From NCBI GenBank assembly GCA_016938795.1, contig JAFGTZ010000374.1, positions 1 to 5,102 on the forward strand: DNA of 5,102 nt. The letters run 5' to 3'. Origin of the DNA: Chromatiaceae bacterium (GTDB lineage: Bacteria; Pseudomonadota; Gammaproteobacteria; Chromatiales; Chromatiaceae). Every line of letters starts with the position of its first letter. Position 1 is the stretch's first letter. The translations under genes were made by a program, and so were the position numbers. Positions 4,674 to 5,102 of this stretch are shown one piece after another. The notes beneath the pieces are model-generated. The model made no database searches. It saw only the letters and a program-made list of their open reading frames with translations, and was not told where the DNA came from.

Positions 4674-5102
4674 TTAGATCAGAAAGAGATCCATGAAGGT
4701 GTTCACCGGCATGGCCATGAGCTGCTGCTCGTCCTGGCAGAGATCGTAGATGCGCTGGGCCTGCCCCTTGGGGAAGCGGGTACGCAGTGCGGCGAGGAAC
4801 TTGCGCTCGAGTACCGGAATGCCCTCGGCGCGGCGGCGGCGATGCCCGATGGGATACTCAACCTCGACCTTCTCGGTGCTGGAGCCATCGCGGAAGAAGA
4901 CCTGCACGGCGTTGGCGATGGAGCGTTTTTCAGGATCGAGATACTCCTGGGTGTAACGCGCGTCCTCGCGCACCACCATCTTGGCGCGCAGGGCGTCGAT
5001 GCGTGGATCCTGGGCCACGCTGTCCTCATAGTCATCGGCGGTGAGGCGGCCATGGATGAGCGGCACGGCGACCATGTATTGCAGACAGTGGTCGCGGTCG
5101 GC
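4674..5102 (-). CDS. prpD: 2-methylcitrate dehydratase PrpD, C-terminal part (partial, runs off right edge)
   Basis: Cytoplasmic enzyme of the methylcitrate cycle of propionate breakdown. It dehydrates 2-methylcitrate to 2-methyl-cis-aconitate. The window shows the last 142 residues plus the stop codon of a protein that is normally about 480-490 residues. The visible frame begins ADRDHCLQYMVAVPLIHGRL and continues with DDYEDSVAQDPRIDALR, YLDPEKRSIANAVQV, VEVEYPIGHRRRR, then the terminal PVNTFMDLFLI. These blocks match the C-terminal domain of E. coli PrpD (DYEDNVAQDKRIDALR, DPEKRAIANA, VEYPIGHARRR, MPVNEYLDLYVI) closely from memory. The reading frame is open to the window edge, so the methionine at 5075 is internal and not the start. 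The other prp genes (prpB, prpC) would be expected further right. No frameshift is seen. Confidence 0.95.
   Translation of the reverse strand, partial: ADRDHCLQYMVAVPLIHGRLTADDYEDSVAQDPRIDALRAKMVVREDARYTQEYLDPEKRSIANAVQVFFRDGSSTEKVEVEYPIGHRRRRAEGIPVLERKFLAALRTRFPKGQAQRIYDLCQDEQQLMAMPVNTFMDLFLI

Overview
The window looks like chromosomal DNA from a GC-rich gammaproteobacterium. A purple sulfur or related sulfur-oxidising lineage (Chromatiales) is my best guess. It rests on the long-form integron-type integrase, the style of the YqiA and PrpD proteins and the high GC of the housekeeping genes. No sequence here proves the taxon.

Layout. (1) Positions 1-2120 are an accessory patch, visibly less GC-rich at its ends. 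It holds a gene fragment running off the left edge, a strongly structured control or recombination-site-like region at 86-144, a 476-residue integron-integrase-type tyrosine recombinase (219-1649, +), a probable intrinsic terminator (1740-1774) and the decayed 3' end of an IS481-family transposase (1837-2050, -) with two frameshifts. (2) Positions 2126-3641 are a two-gene minus-strand operon: a conserved-looking alpha-helical protein of unknown function followed 16 bases later by a YqiA-type esterase. (3) A 133-bp divergent promoter region separates that operon from a plus-strand polytopic membrane protein of unknown function (3775-4560). (4) After a short convergent intergenic region with a strong GC hairpin comes the C-terminal part of 2-methylcitrate dehydratase PrpD (4674-5102, -), which continues past the right edge.

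How the parts relate. The recombinase and the IS remnant mark the left part as a site of past gene acquisition next to core metabolic genes. The most unusual signals are in the integrase locus. The protein carries an extra helical domain of about 150 residues in front of an otherwise canonical IntI. Its 5' region contains four copies of GTCTAGC (three direct, one inverted) that build a 54-bp imperfect inverted repeat overlapping the likely promoter. This recalls the layout of an attI site (an inverted pair plus direct repeats) but lacks a canonical GTTRRRY core. No attC array or cassette is visible, so the integrase looks like a 'solo' one within the window. The esterase, the unknown proteins and PrpD show no obvious functional link to the integrase.
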